Source of the DNA: Tolypeutes matacus
Lineage: Eukaryota > Chordata > Mammalia > Cingulata > Chlamyphoridae
Reading direction: 5' to 3'
Assembly: GCA_026826555.1 (NCBI GenBank)
Contig: JAKSZT010054334.1
Coordinates: 32,349,556 to 32,413,555, forward strand
Length of the DNA stretch: 64,000 nucleotides
The notes beneath the pieces were generated by a model that had not been told where the DNA came from, made no database searches, and saw only the letters and a program-made list of their open reading frames with translations. The stretch's first letter is position 1. Each line of letters opens with the position of its first letter. A program made the translations under genes and the position numbers. Of the stretch, positions 12,865 to 24,375 are shown piece by piece.

Positions 12865-13060
12865 AATAATAACTAACATTCACTGATTGTTTCCTTTGCA
12901 CCGGACACTGGGCTAAGCACTTACGTCATTCTGTTACCACAGCTACCACAGTGGTAGGTACTGTTCCTATTCTTTTTTGATATTTGAGAAACTGAGTCTT
13001 AGGCTAAGAAACTTCAGTAGGCCCTAGGTCTGCCCACTGTGCTCACTGAATTTATAATGT
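12865..13060 (-). mobile_element. MIR SINE, minus
   Basis: Landmarks in reverse order: 'taataactaacattcactga', 'ggacactgggctaagcactt', 'gtggtaggtactgttcctatt', 'gagaaactgagtcttagg', 'aagaaacttcagtaggccc'. This is a good match to the order of an antisense MIR. Confidence 0.8.
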
Positions 13061-13329
13061 CATGGGGACTTCAGAAATTACACAAAGAATTACACATACA
13101 ACTCTCTTCATTAAGGGTTATTGCAGCATTAAGTTAGATAGGGATGTGTATATATGGTAACAGTAAGCGTTATAAGTCTTGGAATAGGTTATGAGAAGAA
13201 TTCATATTTTCCAACATTGTTTTAAAATTTTATACCATATATTATAAAACTATACTGATACTACTTATATTTATACATGTGTATATAAAAACTACTTCTA
13301 TCCATTTATGATAAGGAAAAGGCAATAAA

Positions 13330-13565
13330 CTATATAGTTAGGAGCACAGCTTTGGAGTCAGAATCCTTGTGTTTGATTCCTGGTTCCACCATTTATTATT
13401 TAAGCAACTGTGGCAAATTCTCAACCTCTTTCTACTTCACTTTCTTCATCTTATGAATGTTTATAGTAAATGTGTATGGTTATTGAAAGGATTAAACAGG
13501 TTAATATATGTATAATGTGTAGAATAAGGCCTGGCACATATTTGTATTAGTTGTTATAATTCTTA
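13330..13565 (+). mobile_element. MIR SINE, plus
   Basis: 'tagttaggagcacagctttggagtcag', 'gtttgattcctggttccaccattta', 'cttcatcttatgaatg', 'attgaaaggattaaacaggtta' and 'ggcctggcacatat' follow the MIR consensus in order, from near the head to the 3' part. Confidence 0.8.
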
Positions 13566-16500
13566 CAGAATGTGGATTCAGATAAATCTTTAAGCCACAG
13601 ATGATAATTGGATCTTTGCTCTGCATTGGTTCCTTTCCCAGATTTCCTGTATTTGGAAACTAATGTGTATCTTTATCAAATATACTAGTAATCACACTCT
13701 GTAGGAAGATGTAATGTAAAAATCTTACAAAAATGAGGCAAATTTTAATTTTTTATTTGGCCCTTGTTTAGTTGACTAAAGTCCTGATCTTTGGTCCCTA
13801 AAATAAGGATAATTACAAATGTATGTGCTCAAAAAACTGTACTTTCATGTGGAAGTAGGAAATTGGAAAAATATTGTATTAAACCTCTAAAAAATCCCTT
13901 TGAAAATTTGGTAGTCCTTTGAGGAATAACACTTTCCAATTTGGCTTAAGTCTTTTTTTCCTGAAAGATTCAATGTATTGAACACTTAACAAAAACAAAA
14001 ACAAAACCAAAAAATCATTTGCAGACTGAGACCTTGTAAAGTACATTATTTTTCGGCCTCCAGATAATTTTTGCGTTGAACTGAAAGCACTGAAAATAGA
14101 AGGTTGTAATTGAATTGTCAGCAAATATAACTTTGACAATTCTAGTCGATGCTACTGGAATATTAAATATACCTGTTAAATACAAGTTTTCTTTTTCAGC
14201 ATATAAATTTTAATATGCATTCCATATCTCTCTAGCCATATTTCCTATATCATCCCCTGTGGCAACTTTATCTTTGAATACAAACTCTTCTTGTTCAATA
14301 TTTGAGTAGTGATAATGGGTTTTATTCTATAAATAACAGCCATAGTACCCTCAACTACAGCCAGCATAACTTTACCGTTTGCAAGAACTACAGTGCTTTA
14401 TATTCCAAATGGCAATTTTTAATGTTTTATTCATAACTAGTAAAGAAAAGCAGAACACATGAAGAAAACTTTATTAGCATAGAATGGGCAAACCTAGCCC
14501 TTTGTTAAAGGGTGCCCTCTATCCACTCAGTTGGCATGCGTGAACTTTGCTGAAAATATGCTGAGACAGTACAAGTTATGTTTGAATCAGCACTCTAAGT
14601 GACAAGATCCCTCGATATGGGAAAATCCTTGAAAAAAAAATCACCTTTTTTTCAGAGCCATTTTGAGAGTTTGGCCCTCTTCAGGAGGTTACCCAATAAT
14701 AGTCAACTTCTCAAGCTTTTCTTCAGAAAAGGATAGTAATTCCAGATATGTGGTTGAAAGTAACCTGCTTCAGGCAGCAAATTTATTTTAATTCCCTCAT
14801 TTTACTTTAAACCATGTAATTTTTAAAGTGTAATTACAATATACCGAGTTTATATCAATATAAATTCGCAAAAGGAATCTGAGTAAAACTGATGCTTCAG
14901 TAGGATGCATCATACTTGATCATGAAAGTTTAAGTTCCTCCCAGATGTATCTAGGGTCTCTGTTCTGTGTGATTTCCTTGTCCTAGGTGTTTTGACCCTG
15001 AAGGTCAGATTGGTATAACACATACCACGATCAGGCGGATTTGTGGATGGTGTTTCATTATTTGTTTAGTTTTTGTCAGCATAGCAGTTTAGAATAATTC
15101 AGCCAATATTTAAAAAATTAAGAGCCTTCAGAAACAAATACAGATTTCTCATTTCACTTGAATACAATGACAGGGCATCCACTGTCAGGCATTAAGTAGC
15201 AAGCTCAGCCTCCTCCATGGAGGGCATTTGTTGTGCCCGTTGCTTTCAGTCTTATTTTGGCTGGCTATACTCTTCTGCTTCAACTTCTTGGCTCCTATTA
15301 GCATCTGAGTTTGTAACAGCCTAAATAGTTTCGCCCAGTGCTGTGGGCTGGTTACAGTTATGCTGACCATACTGGTATCCTCAGACTATTGGGGATGATG
15401 TAAAAAAAAATTGGGAAGCACTGAACCAGCCCTTCTGATAAGTTCATGAAAACCAAGATGCCCCGAGCTTATGGGTTCAGAGAATCCTTTCAAATGAGGG
15501 CCTTGCTTATGTTTATACCAAGCTATAAATTTGTCTTTAAATGGGACCAAGGTAAATCATTAGGGAAATATGCTTTACCTGCATTTGCTTTCCCTCAGTT
15601 TCCTAGCTGTAATAAACTGTGGGCCTACATGAGGGAGAGTTGTCAACCTGAACTCTTAAAGGCCTTCTACGGACATTGAAGTAATGAATCCACATGTACC
15701 TTACCAAGTAGGTCCTCTTATCTGATGTCATAGGTTTGAATTTGTCAAAGAACCAGTGTCTGAGTACAGGCTATGTTATATTGTGTAGTGGGCATGGCCC
15801 AGACTGATTGTGTGCTCACTCATGATATGCATCGGATTGGACCAAGTAGAGCAGGGATATTTGGTGGAGATTATATAATTGAAAACATTGTATTTACATG
15901 TAACCCACAAAAAAATGAGTGTTGATGAGAGTCATATGGGGTTGTTTGTCAGGTACTGCTACTTGTTTATGCAAGAGCTGGAAAATTCTCTAGATGTACA
16001 ATGAATTCTTTTACCACTTTAAAACATTATGACAATTATAGACTCTGTTAATCAAATTTATTTACTTAGTAGAATGCCTGATGAGAAAACTTAAGAGGAG
16101 CTGTTAAGACACTCACAGAATGGATGAAAATGCTATTGTCAGGTTTGACATTTAGAAATGTAAGAGAATTATTCCAGCTGAGTTGTTTCCAAATGGTACT
16201 GTAACATAATACACTTTGCTATGTTCAGTTTAATGAGTATTGTCCAATCCTATCCTATCAGCAACAAAATAGATATGTGATGCAGTATAGGTAACATTTC
16301 ATCTATTTAAATACAGTTATGCTTCAGACATAACAGTGGACTCAGGGATAGATGTTCAGTTATACTTCTGGTCCTTTGGGAATCTTTTAGTTTTAATGGG
16401 CTATGTGGATTATGGAAAGTCCTTGACACTTCCAATCAGGCATGGCTGTGTGTGATTGACAGTTCATTGGAGACACACAACAATTTTGAAATTATTTGCA

Positions 16501-16770
16501 GACTTTTCAAAGAATTGAAGTTTTGATAAAGATCAGGCACCAGCAAGCATCAAATACATTCTGCACAATTATAGTTCCCCAAGGGGCTGAAGACTGTGCC
16601 CAATTAACAGTATATGTTATATACATTGATATCCAGATACATTAAATGTTAGGTTAAACAAGAAAAGCTATCTTTGGGGAGTTTAGTGGACAAAGAAAAC
16701 ATGTCATTAAAGTTCTATATAAAATACAATTTAGAGGCTAGGAAAATTCCCACTGTGTTTTACTGTGGGA
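13566..16770. other. Unassigned AT-rich sequence
   Basis: About 3.2 kb with no exon or clear repeat recognised. The ORFs at 13,879-14,139 (minus), 15,185-15,370 (minus) and 15,446-15,679 (plus) have no domains. Confidence 0.5.
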
Positions 16771-16777
16771 TCTGGAC

Positions 16778-16875
16778 CAGTACGGTCCAATAGAAACATA
16801 ATGTGAGCTGCTTACGTGATTTTAGTTTCTGATAGCCACATTAAAAGCAAATCAAAACAGGTGAAATTAAATTTT
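16778..16875 (+). mobile_element. Left part of a hAT-Charlie-type MER element
   Basis: The start, CAGTACGGTCCAATAGAAAC, is a hAT-Charlie terminus. It continues 'ataatgtgagctgcttacgtgattttag', 'agccacattaaaagcaaatc' and 'aacaggtgaaattaa'. The matching right part, including the complementary terminus, is found at about 22,406-22,650. The pieces appear to be one non-autonomous element separated by later insertions. Confidence 0.7.
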
Positions 16876-17430
16876 TCCATAAAATTTTACTGTAAAAATA
16901 CATAGAGCTTTAACAGAAAAGGAAAAGTATATTCTTTTGTAGTATAAAAAAGCAGTATTTGGACAACTCGAAAAATAAATTTTCTTGAAATATAAAAGTT
17001 CAAATGTAACATGCTACCCATAAACTACATATTTACCTAAAACTGGGTCTTGTTTACCAAAACTGATTTCAAAATACAGATATAAGAATTTAAACAACTG
17101 CTATTTAGAAAGTCTTCTAAATTCATCTGTAGTTAAAATGTTAAGCAAAACCTTCTCTGCCTCGACAGCATGAAGCTGGAGCAGATAGGCTGGCAGTGGC
17201 CGGCTGACGGTGCCTTCCTGGAACCCTCCACTGCACTGTGGGCCTGTCAGGGAAGGGCTGCTGTCTGAGCTCCTTGGCCTCTAGGTACTTAAGGTAACTA
17301 GATGCCTTACCCTATCCAGGAAAGAATATAAGCAACATGAAGTCTCTGAAAAGTGAAGACACTAAAGTTCCACAGTGATGTGCTTACTTGGGAGCAGTGG
17401 TGCTAATCCAGAAGGGTCCTCAACAGGCTG
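16876..17430. other. Unassigned; possible hAT internal sequence
   Basis: Sequence between the hAT left end and the first L1 3' UTR block. It may be internal sequence of a longer Charlie element or unrelated. A short GC-richer patch at 17,160-17,285 has no recognisable coding content. Confidence 0.35.
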
Positions 17431-19080
17431 GTTTTTTTCCCCCACTTTTTTATTTTTTAAAAGATACTTTGATTATGTAAATGTTATGGAGAATATATAG
17501 GGGATTCCCATATGCCGACACCTACCACATTTTCCCACATTAGCAACATCTTTCATCAGTGTGGTACATTCATTGCAATTGATAAACACATTTTGGAGCA
17601 TTGTCACTAAGCAGGGATTATAATTTACATTGTAGTTTACACTCTTTTCCATTCGACTCTGTAGGTTATGGCCAAATATGTAATGGCCTGTAGCTGTTGT
17701 TATAATGTCATTCAGATGATTCTCAAGTCCTGAAAATGCCCCCTATTACACAGGTTTTTCCCTCTCCCTCACCCCAGAACATCCATGGGTCATTGCCTCC
17801 ACAGCAATGATATATATTTCTTCCATTGCTAGAATGACAAGTAGTCTATAATAGAATACTAGTAAATTTATTTTAGTCCATAATTCATTTTCCAATCCTG
17901 AGGACACTGGAATGTTGATGCCCACTCCACCATTAATTGAGAGGGGCTTTGATCCCATACATCTAATGGATGAAACTCTATTGCTTGCAGTTGCAGGCAC
18001 TCTTGGTTCCTTGGTATGTTGTTTGTCCATCATCTCCTCCCCATTAGTTTTCTCGGTGAGTCCATTGAACTGGAGAATAGGTGTTGCAACTCTCTTGAGA
18101 TTCAGGTTTCAGCTGGCATGTGGAAAGCCCAAGGATTTAAGTCTCTTGGATGTATACCTACTCACTCTAATACTAATTATAGGTTCAAATCGAAGACCAG
18201 AAGACTCATGCATAGGGCAACTACTGCTGAGTCTAACTCGGTCACACTGGGGAACATAACTACCAGATTAGGGCCCACTGGCAAGGTGCCAAATTCCTGA
18301 GCTGTCTGCCCTGACTGTAGTGTCTGTATGTCTCCTTATCCCTGAGGAACTTCGCTATTTGGGGTCGTATCTGCTTTGGCTGTCAATGACATGCTGTTGA
18401 GATGTGCATAAGCGCTACCTCTGGGATGGCCTCCCAACTCACTTTGACGTCCCTTAGCCATATAAACTCATTTGTCTTTAGCTTTCTCCCCTTTTGGTCA
18501 AGGTGTTTTTCTTCTTTTTCTTCTTCTCTCCAGATGCATTGCTTGTTAGTAGTTGGTAGCAATCACTAGGTGCCGGGGAGACTCATCTCCGGGAGTCATA
18601 TCCCATGCTGGGGGGAAGTTATTACTTTTATATGCTGAGTTCGGTTTTGAGTGAGACCACATTTGAGCAACAAGGAGGCTCCCCGCAGGTAACTCTTAGG
18701 CACCCTATATCACTAGGCTAAGTTTCAATTTCAAGAGCAAAGGCTCATAAGCATAGTCATCAATATCAAGGGTCCTTCAGTGGACCATCCCATTTCAGAA
18801 GTCATTATCCCTGTACTTGGGTCATTCTTGTTTTTCTATTAGAGAATGTGGTAGAGCTCCCCCGGTTGGGAATTTGATATTTTTTAGTTATTATGTGAAT
18901 CTCCACCCACAGTGACAATGCCTCATGAGCATTTGAACACATTTATTTGCCTTATATATATACCCAGGTGAACTTCCTCCCATGTATCCCCCCTCACTCA
19001 TACCCCACACCAATGATCCTCCCCTGTCACAGTTGTAACCCTTCTGTGATCTAAAACTTCTTCAAAAATGAAGCCAATAA
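17430..19080 (-). mobile_element. L1 3' UTR block, antisense (xenarthran type)
   Basis: It begins on the plus strand with a T-rich run (the poly(A) side), then 'aaaagatactttgattatgtaaatg', 'gggattcccatatgcc', 'agtgtggtacattcattgcaattgata', 'gaggacactggaatgttgatgcc', and further on 'ggagactcatctccgggagtcat' and 'cttaggcaccctatat'. The first part recurs at 38,403-38,752. This long non-coding block is the antisense 3' end of an L1. The ORFs at 17,746-18,300 on both strands are within it and not genes. Confidence 0.75.
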
Positions 19081-19261
19081 AATAGCCACATACAATTAAT
19101 AAGAAAATGAAATTGTAATGGTGGCTTTATACATAAGAAGTAAAATACAGAAAGAATTAATAAAAAGTAAAAATAGAATAATATTTAAAAAAATTGGAAT
19201 ATCAAAAAATAATGAAAAAATATTTGAAGGGAAAAAAAACTTTTTTATTTTATTTTTTTTT
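19081..19261. other. A-rich spacer between two L1 3' UTR blocks
   Basis: An extremely A-rich segment of about 180 bases (short AAAAAT/AAAGAAT words). It could be the 5' edge of the first L1 block or a degraded tail. The ORFs here are low-complexity. Confidence 0.4.
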
Positions 19262-19950
19262 AACATTTTGCCTTTCATCACTGTAAGACTGTTGTCCTGT
19301 ATGAACAGTGACCATTTCTTCCATTTATTTCCCCAGTGTCTTTTTTTTTTTTTTTTCCTTTTTCATTTTTTTCTTCAAAGAAGTTTTAGGTCACAGCAGA
19401 GTCATGTACAGAATACAGGGGATTCCCATATACCCAACATCCTTCCCCTTTCCCCCTTCCCCCCATCAATAACCTTTTATATGTGGATGGTATATTTGTT
19501 ACAATTTATGCACAGATATTGAAACATAGCTACTAGCCACCGTCAATGGTTCACATTATGGTTTACATTTTGGACCATATACTTTTATACCATCTGATAA
19601 AATTTAATGTGGCCTGTATCCATCTTTGCAAGATCATGCAGAACACTTTCATCACCCCAAAATGCCCCCTTTTCCATCTATTTTATTCCTCCCTCTCCCT
19701 ACCATTTATTGATCCTTATTGACCACCAGGCTTCACTCCTTGAAGGACAAGATTTGTAGTTACTTGCATCTTCACTGAGGGCTTGAAAGAGGGGTCTGTT
19801 CTTCCCTATTAGGCACCACTGATGCTCTCAAGTGACTCCCGTTCCTCTGAGAACATAGCTTGCCTCCCTAGCATGGGAGTCCAACACCTTCCCTCTCATT
19901 ATGTGGTTCTCTACCCACTGATGTAACACACTATGCCAAAATGATCACTC
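19262..19950 (-). mobile_element. Second antisense L1 3' UTR block
   Basis: After a T-run at about 19,340-19,355 the plus strand reads 'cttcaaagaagttttaggtcacagcag', 'acaggggattcccatatacccaac', 'ggtatatttgttacaattta'. This is the antisense L1MA-type 3' UTR. A short copy of the same start lies at 61,725. It joins a sense-oriented L1 at about 19,960. Confidence 0.7.
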
Positions 19951-19959
19951 ACATGCTTC

Positions 19960-22010
19960 CTAGATGCCTGCCCCAGAGCTTGTAAATGAGTTCAGTAAAG
20001 TTGAGTTTAGTAAAGTTGCAGGTTATAAGATCAGTGTGCAAAAATCAGTAGCATTTCTGTACACCAATAATCAGCAATCTAAGGAGGAAATCAGAGAAAA
20101 AATAACATGTACAACAGCAACTAAAAGAATCCAAATACCTAGGAATAAATTTAAAAATGTAAATGACTTATATGCAGAAAATTACACAACGCTGTTAAAG
20201 GAAATCAAAGAAGACTTAAATAAATGGAAGAATATTCCCTGTTTATGGATAGGAATACTAAACATCATTAAGATGTCTATCCTACCCAGATTGATTGACA
20301 GATTTAACTCAATCCTAATAGAAATCAACACATTTTTTATTGAATTGTAAAAACTAACTGTGAAATTTATTTGGAAGAGCAAGAGGCCCCAAATAGCCAA
20401 AGACATATTGAAAAAGAAAAATGAAATCGGACGAATCCACTACCTGACTTTAAAACATACTACAAAGCTACAGTGGTCAAAACTGCATGGTATTGGCACA
20501 AGGATAGACATACTGACCAATGGAACTGAATTGAGAGTTCTGATATATATCCTTTCATATACAGTCATCTGATATTCGACAAGGCCACCAAGCCCACTTA
20601 CCTGGGAAAGAATGGCCTCTTCAACAAATGGTGCTTGGAGAACTGGATATCCATATCCAAAAGAATGAGAGAGAACACCATCTCACACCTTATACAAAAA
20701 TTAACTCAAGATGGATCAAAGATCTAAATATAAGAGTCAAGACCATAAAGACCTTGGAAGATAATGTAGGGAAACAATCTAGAGGATCTTGTAATAGCAA
20801 ATGGTTTCATGAACTTCACACCCAAAGCACAAGCAGTGAAAGAAAAAAAATAGACAAATGGGACTTCCTCAAAATTAAAAACTTTCACACCTCAAAGGAG
20901 TTTGTCAAGAAAGTGAAAAGGCAGCCTACCCCATGAGAGAAAATATTTGGTAACCATATATCTGATATATATAAAGAAATCCTACCCTTGAAAATAAAAA
21001 GACAACCCATTTGGAAAACGGGCAAGTGATTTGAATAGATACTTCTCCAAAGAAGAAATACAAATGGCTAAAAAGATGCTCAGCATCACTAGCTATTAGG
21101 GAAATGCAAATCAAAACTACAATGAAATGTCATCTTACACCCATTAGGCTGGCCATTACAAAAAAAACAGCACTACAAGTGTTGGAGAGGATGTGGAAGA
21201 ATGGGAACCCTCATCTACTCCTGGTGGGAGTGTAGAATGGTGCAGCCACTGTGGAGGACAGTTTTGGCAGTTCCTCAAAAAATTAACTATAGATCTGCCA
21301 TATGATCCAGCAATTCTGCTGGGTATATACCCAGAAGAATTGAAAGCAAGGACAAGAGCAGATATATGCACACCAGTCTTCATAGTGGCATTATTCACTA
21401 TTGCCAAAAGTTGGAATCAACCCAAATGCCCATCAACAGATGAATGGATAAACAAAATGTGGTATATACATACAGTGGAATATTACTCAGCTGTAAGAAG
21501 GAATACAGTGCTAACACCTGGGACAACATGGGTGAACCTTGAGGACCTTATGTTGAGTGAAGAAAACCTTGCATTAAAAGACAAATATTACATGACTTCA
21601 CTGATTTGAATTAAGCAAACTGAGCAGACTCACAGAGCTAGAGTCTGGAAGAGAAGCTTACAGGAAATAGAAAGGGAGAAGAAGGTTGTGAGCCAACGCC
21701 CATATGGGCAAAATCTATGACATGGTGGGAGCGTGTAGTTGTGCAATGAAAGGATATGATGGGTATATAGTGATAATATTGGGTTGGGCAGTGCAGGTTT
21801 GGCGGGGAGAGGGTGGGGAAGGTGGGGAGGGTGGGTTGGATGGCCCATGGAGAGGGTTGAGGGAGGGAGCAGGTGAACACTGGGCATTGGTGGGTATGTG
21901 GTTGAAATTACAGTGTTGGGAATGCTCATTTGGCAATATGACAAGGAAGGGTTACTGGTTTAGTGTGTTGGATGGAGGGCATTTGGGCCAGGCTGATTTT
22001 TAAAGCAATT
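19960..22010 (+). mobile_element. L1 ORF2 C-terminal part and 3' UTR, sense
   Basis: The conceptual translation shows the end of L1 reverse transcriptase and the C-terminal region, in broken frames: AGYKISVQKSVAFLYTN at about 20,020, then DLYAENYTTLLKEIKED, then KMSILPRLIDRFN. Further pieces are in other frames up to the 'DEWINKMWYIHTVEYYSA' segment at about 21,440. Several stops and frameshifts separate them, so it is dead. The 3' UTR from about 21,620 includes a G-rich tract (21,804-21,836). No clear poly(A) follows: the CHRAC1 retrocopy abuts it. Confidence 0.92.
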
Positions 22011-22013
22011 CTT

Positions 22014-22400
22014 TTTTGGTTTAGGATTCTGCTTCATCATCACATTCATCACCACTATTGTCCTCCTCCTCATCTTGTTCCCTCTTCTCTTTAAGCATTT
22101 TCTGGTGTTTACTAATAAAAGATTAGTAAATAAAGATTTGTAAATCTTCTTTGCTAATAACTATAGCTTTGGCTGTGAGCACCAGCGCCTCCTGGTTAAT
22201 GCTGGATATCTCGGGGGAGCTCTTCATGATGACATGGATGCGGGACAGGGGCAGCGAGACCAGCCACTGCTCCTCACACTTCTCTTTGCTGACAACCACA
22301 TCTGCCATCTTCCCGCCCCTTCCTCGTGGTGTAGCCATGGCGGACCCAAGGGTGATTATGTTGCCTCGACCACGAGCGAGGTGGCTGCAAACAAAGTCTG
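22014..22400 (-). pseudogene. CHRAC1: CHRAC1 processed pseudogene with internal deletion
   Basis: CHRAC1 (CHRAC-15) is a small histone-fold subunit of the CHRAC chromatin-remodelling complex and usually about 131 residues. Here the minus strand has an ATG at 22,308-22,306 followed by MADVVVSKEK and then SRIHVIMKSSPEISSINQEA, which matches residues 1-48. The next roughly 45 codons (histone-fold middle) are missing. Homology resumes at the LPKKI segment, is interrupted by a small palindromic insert, then continues as SK..KMLKEKRE and an acidic tail to a stop at 22,023-22,021. There are no introns, so it is a retrocopy. The deletion shifts the frame. The upstream ATG at 22,338 lies in probable 5' UTR. 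No poly(A) tail is visible. It is not functional. Confidence 0.9.
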
Positions 22401-22405
22401 GGCCG

Positions 22406-22650
22406 GGAAGTGAAATTAATTTTAATACTATATTTTATTTAACCCAGTATGTCCAAAATATTACTGTTCCAACATCTAATCAATATGCAAATGATAAACG
22501 AAACTTTTAAAATTATATCTTCGTTTAAGGTTTTCAAGATCTGGTATGTATTTCAGATTTGCAGAATACCTTATTTTTCACCAGCCACATTTCAAATGCT
22601 CAATGGCCACGTGTGACTGGTGGCTGCTCCAATAAGTACTAGGAGCTCGT
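22406..22650 (+). mobile_element. Right part of the hAT-Charlie-type MER element
   Basis: It starts 'gtgaaattaattttaata', overlapping the last bases of the left part at 16,862-16,875. It continues 'tatttaacccagtatgtccaaa' and 'aacatctaatcaatat', and ends with 'agccacatttcaaatgctca' and 'gccacgtgtgactggtggct'. These are the reverse-complement style terminal bases of the family. Confidence 0.7.
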
Positions 22651-23335
22651 TGCCCTTGGCCTCATCAGGACTGTGAGTAGAGATTTTATACTTTTCCAAA
22701 CCATACTTTCATGGTAAATTTAACTTTACTCGGAAATATGTCCTTTCTGAAACCTAGATTGCTCCTTTACTTTTCACCAAACTAGGGATGTATCTTGAAA
22801 GCAGGAAGAGGAGGATAAGCATGTGTCAATTCACTACTGAGTGATTAAATTTTATAGTGAAAGAGATCAAGGTATGGATTTCCTAATTAAAGGAATGAGT
22901 CATGACTTTAAAGAGGCTTTAAAATGGGGAGTGCCGAAGTTATTCAAAATCAAAATTTATCTAATATTGAAATGTATACAATTTTAAGTAATTAAATTTT
23001 TAAAAATAGAGCCAAGAAAATCTTTATAAACAGGAATTTTGGGTGGTAGGTTTTGGGAGTGTTTTTTACTTATCTGTTTATTAGTTTGTTTGGTTCATTT
23101 TGGTATGAAAAATTGCAATCCATTTTCTATTTCTTCTTTGTAAAAGGAGACTATAGGATACTAATGTATGTTTTCTGGAAACCTGCTTGTCTTTAGTAAC
23201 TACATTTTTCCTCTCAAATTAGCATAAATAATAGGACAGAGGTTTTTTTTACTGGTCTTTTTGGGCCCTAGTAGCTTCTTTGGCCAGTTGTATTGTCTGG
23301 TTCTGTGTTTTAAAAATGGAAAGGTATTTATCAAC
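22651..23335. other. Unassigned sequence
   Basis: No gene or repeat family recognised. Confidence 0.5.
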
Positions 23336-23339
23336 ACGA

Positions 23340-23560
23340 AAACTAATGCTTTGGTAATAACTACTATTTTTATTCAGTGCCTTCTACAAGTTGCATTTCT
23401 TAGATTCTCAAAAATAACAAATATCGTATTGCACGGTAGGCATTATTTTAACCATTTTGTGGGTGTGGAAAAACTAAATTTCAAAGAGATTGTGACTAGG
23501 CAATGGCTATTACTTGCATGTAGGAAAGCTGGGTTTTGAATTCAGGATTATAGAATGCCA
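23340..23560 (-). mobile_element. MIR relic, minus
   Basis: 'cggtaggcattattttaaccattttgtgg', 'ggaaaaactaaatttcaaagagatt' and 'gctgggttttgaattcagg' follow the antisense MIR order. The plus ORF at 23,261-23,539 is incidental. Confidence 0.65.
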
Positions 23561-24167
23561 AAGCTCATCTAGCATCAGGAGGTGATAAGGAAACATAAGT
23601 GCCTTTGATGCACTCTGCAATTATTGTTTATGATCTTATGAAAAACAAGAGAGGTGCTTTCCAGTAACTTTATGACTTTGTATGTGTGTATGTGTTGGTG
23701 GGGGGCGGGGGGGGTTGTTCTTGCATAAAGTCTCTAGAAATCCTACTTTAGGAACAAAATGCACTGGCAAACAAGAACTCCACAACACAACACAACACAA
23801 CACAGATCTGCTTTAGTCTACAGAAAACACATGGGGACTTCTTGCCCAAATGGTAGCAAGATTCAGTCTGTGGCTTCTGATCAAAAGATGAGAACACTAG
23901 ACCCTTCAAGCTGCTTAGATCCACAGAATGCACACTGCAGTGACTTCATTCCATTTCAGTGCGTTGTAGCACTCCTGAGAGCTGACCGTATCTGTAACTA
24001 ACTGTCCAAATTTGTCATATATACCTGTAGTATCCTATACCTGGAAAATTCGATAATTTACAATTACATTGTTTCTGGAGGTCTTCAAAAATTGCCACTT
24101 TATTTACTTCCTCACCTCCCATTGTTCCCATCTCTAATCCGCTCTGCTGTCTGAGAACAATCACTGG
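23561..24167. other. Unassigned; G-run and ACAAC microsatellite
   Basis: No exon recognised. G-run at 23,700-23,714 broken by one C. A short (ACAAC)n microsatellite at about 23,781-23,804. An ORF at 23,759-24,001 runs through the microsatellite and has no domain. Confidence 0.5.
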
Positions 24168-24375
24168 TATGAGGATAAGACTATGGACTCTGGATAAAAT
24201 TGTGTTCAGATAAAATTGTGTTCAGATCCTGGCTATGGAGTATGATCTCAGTGGAACTGTGTAGTTCTTGTAAAGGGAGGTTACTATCCTTTCTTCACAA
24301 GACTACCATGAAGATTACCTAAGATAAGGCGTGTAATGTCCCTAGCACACTGCCTGGCACTTACCTTTGATTTAT
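24168..24375 (+). mobile_element. MIR SINE, plus, with internal 16-bp tandem duplication
   Basis: Landmarks: 'actatggactctgga', 'gttcagatcctggctatgga', 'gatctcagtgg', 'ccatgaagattacctaagataag', 'cacactgcctggcac'. Within it ATAAAATTGTGTTCAG is repeated exactly twice, at 24,194-24,209 and 24,210-24,225. Confidence 0.75.

Noticed and set aside
17746..18300. Overlapping ORFs of about 95-115 codons on both strands
   Set aside because: They lie in an antisense L1 3' UTR block that recurs in the window and is non-coding.
22123..22338. A short 71-codon gene on the minus strand
   Set aside because: It is the N-terminal part of a CHRAC1 retrocopy that runs into a deletion and frameshift.
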